A stretch of 64,000 nucleotides of DNA, taken from Ilyonectria destructans. Taxonomy: Eukaryota > Ascomycota > Sordariomycetes > Hypocreales > Nectriaceae. The stretch is from assembly GCA_020740775.1 (NCBI GenBank), contig JAHEWK010000014.1:1054001-1118000 (forward strand). Reading direction: 5' to 3'. Under the pieces are notes generated by a model. The model ran no database searches and was not told where the DNA came from. It saw nothing but the letters and a program-made list of their open reading frames with translations. Positions 61,114-64,000 of the stretch are shown here, one piece after another; position 1 is the stretch's first letter, and each line of letters opens with the position of its first letter. The translations under genes and the position numbers were made by a program.

Positions 61114-64000
61114 ATGTTTTCGATCGCCACCGCACCGGCGAAACAGTCAGTTAGTGAGACCATCACCGTCCTTAGTGGGCGTCTCAGCTCTGCAACTCTG
61201 CTCGAGGACCGACGGGCCGCAATATTAGGCCTCCGGAGCTTTGCCAAAGACTTCCCAGCATCCGTGGCGTCAGGTGCTCTGAGGAGCTTAATTGGAAGCC
61301 TGAGTAAAGATGGAGAAGACGTGGACACTGTCAAGGTTGTGCTCGAGACGCTGTTGATGCTCTTCAGCCCCAATGAAGATAGCCCTGAAGCTTCAGAGGA
61401 GATTGCCTTGTGGTTAGCCGACGAGTTTACCCAACGGCAGGAGAATATTACCCTGCTCCTCGATTTCCTTGAGACTGCAGACTTCTACTCTCGCCTCTAT
61501 TCGCTTCAGTTGCTTGCTGCCATTCTATCCGCGCGTACCGAGCGTACCGAGGAATGTGTATTTACTGCTCCCCTGGGGATATCCCGCCTGGTTTCTGTTC
61601 TCGACGACCAACGCGAAGCTATCCGAAACGAAGCTATTACGCTCCTGACCTACCTAACGCCGACATCCCTCGAGATACAGAAGCTGGTTGCCTTCGAGAA
61701 TGCCTTTGATAGACTGTTTGCTATCATTGAGGCCGATGGGTCTCTCGCTGACGGTGGGAGGACTGTTGAGGACTGTCTGATACTTCTCGCTAACCTCCTG
61801 CGTGGCAACACCTCTAACCAGTCCCTGTTTCGAGAGTCGGGTTGTATTAGTCGCCTGGCAAAGTTGTTGGGCCAAGTTTTGCAACCTCAAAGCGAAGCTC
61901 CAGACATCGCATCGTGGGCGCAAGCACAGAAGAATCGCAACGTCTATGCGTTCCTGGCCATTATCCGACTCTTTATTATACCCGGCTCCTTGGGGACGTC
62001 ACAGAACCAGACAGCAATCTGGCGACATGGCCTGGCCTATCACGTCCTCCAGCTAGCCTTTAGTCCTGGTGCGCAGGTGCAAATCAAGGCCGAGGTGCGA
62101 ATTTCCAACCACCAGATTGGGAGAGTGTAAAATTGACGAACCGGACAGGCTTTGGTCACCTCTGGTGATGTGATACGAAAGAACGCTGCCCTTCAGGAAA
62201 GCTTCGCTCAGATCATGGTTCCCTCGCCCTTGGACGGGGGTGACGGAGTTGCGGGAAAGGCCAACGGACGAGCCAAAGTCTACGTAATTGATGCATTGCT
62301 TGACTTAACTCTATGCATGCAAGACCTGCAGGAGTTCGACGTTCGCTTTGCCGCGTGTGGGTGTCTTCAGGCCTATTTTACGCACCACGCTGAGGTGAGG
62401 TTGCATTTTCTTGGACGGGCTATCGAGGGGCACCAGTCTGGCCGAGACGAGTCAGCCAACGTCCTTTCTGTTTTGCTGCAATCTTCCGCAGAGGGACCGG
62501 TGACCGATCCTTATCGGTATTGGTTCGCAGCTGTCATAACTTTTCATTTGCTGTATGACAGTCCTGAGACTAAGGCCAAGGCAATGAGCCTTACCGAGGG
62601 CGACGCGACGAACGGCGAAGAGGTCGTGACCGGTATTCAAACCATTGCTGCGCATGTCATCTCGGGCCTTCGTCGGGGGGATGACGCACGTATTCTGGTG
62701 GGGTATCTCATGCTGCTTCTTGGCTGGCTGTTTGAGGATCTCGACGCCGTCAACGATTTTCTTACTGAAGGTAGCAATGTACAAAGCTTGATACAGGCTG
62801 TCTCGCAACCGGCTGCAACCGGCGGTGAGCTCGTACAAGGTTTGTGTGCGATGCTACTGGGTGTTGTATACGAATTCTCAACCAAGGACTCCCCGATCCC
62901 GAGGGCCACATTGCACTCCATCTTCACATCGCGACTTGATCGGGATCATTACTTGGATCGGTTAGCGAAACTGCGCAGTCACCCATTCATGCGGGACTTT
63001 GAGGTCACCCCCCAAAAACTCGATACTACATCCCCTGGAAGAGTCGCCGATGTCTTCTTCGACTCTGTCTTTGTGGAGTTCTTCAAGGACAACTATAGCC
63101 GCGCAGCACGTGCTATTGACAGAGACCCTGGCATGGAGATACCTGTAGTCACGAATGGCGTACAGCAAGGTATTTCCAGGGAGCTTGTGGATTCCCTTCG
63201 CGTTCAATTGGAGGACAAGGATCGCGCGATACAGGACGCTCAATCGGCGATAGCTTCAATCGAGGGACAGCTTGGCCAGGAGCGAGCGGATCACCGGCGC
63301 ACCAGGGAATCAGGTGCAGTTGAGATGTCGAGGATCAAATCCGTCAACGAGGGCTTGCAGAAGCACCATGGCGAAGAGTTACGGTTTGTCACACCCCCCC
63401 TCCTTTGAATATTGAGTACGACTAATGGTTGTATGCACAGTAAGCTACAAGCTCAACTGGCTTCTAAGGAGAACGATCGCCGAAAGCAAATTGCACAACT
63501 TCAGACACAACAGACGGCCAAGGACAGTGAGCATCAAAAACAGTTGGTTCAGGCCCGGAAGGGGGCCGAGGCCGAGGCGGAGAGAGTGCAACGACGGAAA
63601 GATGCTGAGATGGCGGACCTGCGGGCAACTATCAGCCGACTCGAAGTCGATGTGTTGAAGGTATTATCCCCGTTGCATGTTTGGATGACACTGGCTTACG
63701 CGCACTCCCATTCAGGCACAGAAAAGCAAAACTCAAGAACTGCAAGAGTTGCGAGAACGGAGCACAACTGAACTGCGGGCCCTCGAGATGCGGAGGACAG
63801 CTGAGCTGAAGGACCTTCACGAACGAAACGTCGCCGAGCTTCGGGCTATTGAAACGCAGAGCGCAGCTGAGCTGAAGGATGTTCAAGAACGCAGTGCAAC
63901 TGAGTTGGATGAGCAGAGATCCAAAGCCCAAAAAGCCGAGACACGGAGCCAGGGCTTAGAGAAACAGCTCCGTGAATCCAGTACAGCGACTAAAGGCAGC
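61114..64000 (+). CDS. USO1: Golgi vesicle-tethering protein Uso1/p115 (partial, runs off right edge)
   Basis: Tethers ER-derived COPII vesicles to the cis-Golgi, working with Ypt1/Rab1 and SNAREs. Exons 61114-62094, 62149-63383, 63441-63660 and 63715 to beyond 64000. Introns are 54-57 nt (GTGCGA...GACAG, GTTTGT...GCACAG, GTATTA...TTCAG), and phases join in frame; 907 codons lie in the window. The start ATG opens MFSIATAPAKQSV, the usual fungal Uso1 N-terminus. Residues 1 to about 650 form the armadillo-like head (ATLLEDRRAAILGLRSFAKD; later FVEFFKDN and IDRDPG). From about residue 680 the protein becomes a charged Glu/Lys/Arg/Gln-rich coiled coil. Exon 4 contains a 22-residue tandem repeat. 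The C-terminal acidic tail is not in the window. Confidence 0.92.
63755..63916 (+). repeat. 66-bp tandem repeat in the USO1 coiled coil
   Basis: Units 63,755-63,820 and 63,821-63,886 plus a partial third to 63,916. Each encodes an ER-xxxx-ELRALE-xxxx-AELKDL-like 22-residue unit. 22 residues is one more than three heptads, so each unit shifts the coiled-coil register by one residue unless a stutter absorbs it. Confidence 0.8.

Noticed and set aside
1..64000. CRISPR arrays, bacterial operons, riboswitches, tRNA or rRNA genes
   Set aside because: Short repeats are minisatellites or transposon parts; the sequence is eukaryotic and I could not fold or recognise any tRNA or rRNA gene.
42036..64000. 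Secondary-metabolite or effector gene cluster next to the AT block
   Set aside because: No synthase, transporter, regulator or small secreted cysteine-rich frame was seen; the recognised genes are housekeeping genes.

Overview
The window comes from a filamentous ascomycete, probably a Sordariomycete (Hypocreales-like; this is inferred from protein similarity recalled from memory, not searched). Genes have short 40-120 nt introns with GTAAGT/GTATGT-type donors and CTAAC/CTGAC-type branch points. The first 42 kb carries the mark of repeat-induced point mutation (RIP): CpA, TpG and CpG are almost absent, TpA is in excess, and no meaningful open frame survives.

Positions 1-41,950 are a heterochromatic mosaic of dead transposons. 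Two Ty3/Gypsy families are recognisable by RIP-tolerant reading of reverse transcriptase and integrase. G1 has 216-bp LTRs; six copies are seen, and one 7.3-kb element is complete. G2 has LTRs beginning TGTAAGGATACC-like; one long copy runs off the left edge and a second lies at 33.2-41.7 kb. Inserted into these are a 2.5-kb retroposon with a TAAA-type tail (G3), a 1.0-kb insert, a 485-bp hAT-like MITE and a nearly unmutated 366-bp poly-A retroposon. All four inserts are placed by comparing an occupied with an empty copy of the host repeat, and all have target-site duplications.

From about 42.0 kb the composition changes abruptly to genic DNA. At the border (42.1-45.5 kb) lies an unrecognised locus that encodes acidic 14-residue repeats, C2H2 fingers and several CxxC-type zinc motifs, but it contains nonsense codons and a frameshift. 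It is followed by chorismate synthase (minus, 3 exons), a 0.8-kb RIP-affected AT island holding two degraded copies of the poly-A retroposon, a neurofibromin/IRA-type Ras GTPase-activating protein (minus, 14 exons, 2,538 codons), the nuclear 5'-3' exoribonuclease Rat1 (minus, 3 exons, apparent 1-nt deletion in a C7 run) and the Golgi tether Uso1/p115 (plus, running off the right edge).

The four recognised genes are housekeeping genes of unrelated pathways (aromatic amino acids, Ras signalling, RNA turnover, ER-Golgi traffic); there is no sign of a co-functional cluster. Rat1 and Uso1 share a 622-bp divergent promoter. The exon models were built by hand from splice signals. The IRA model sums to an exact multiple of three, and the Rat1 model misses by exactly the one base that the frameshift accounts for.
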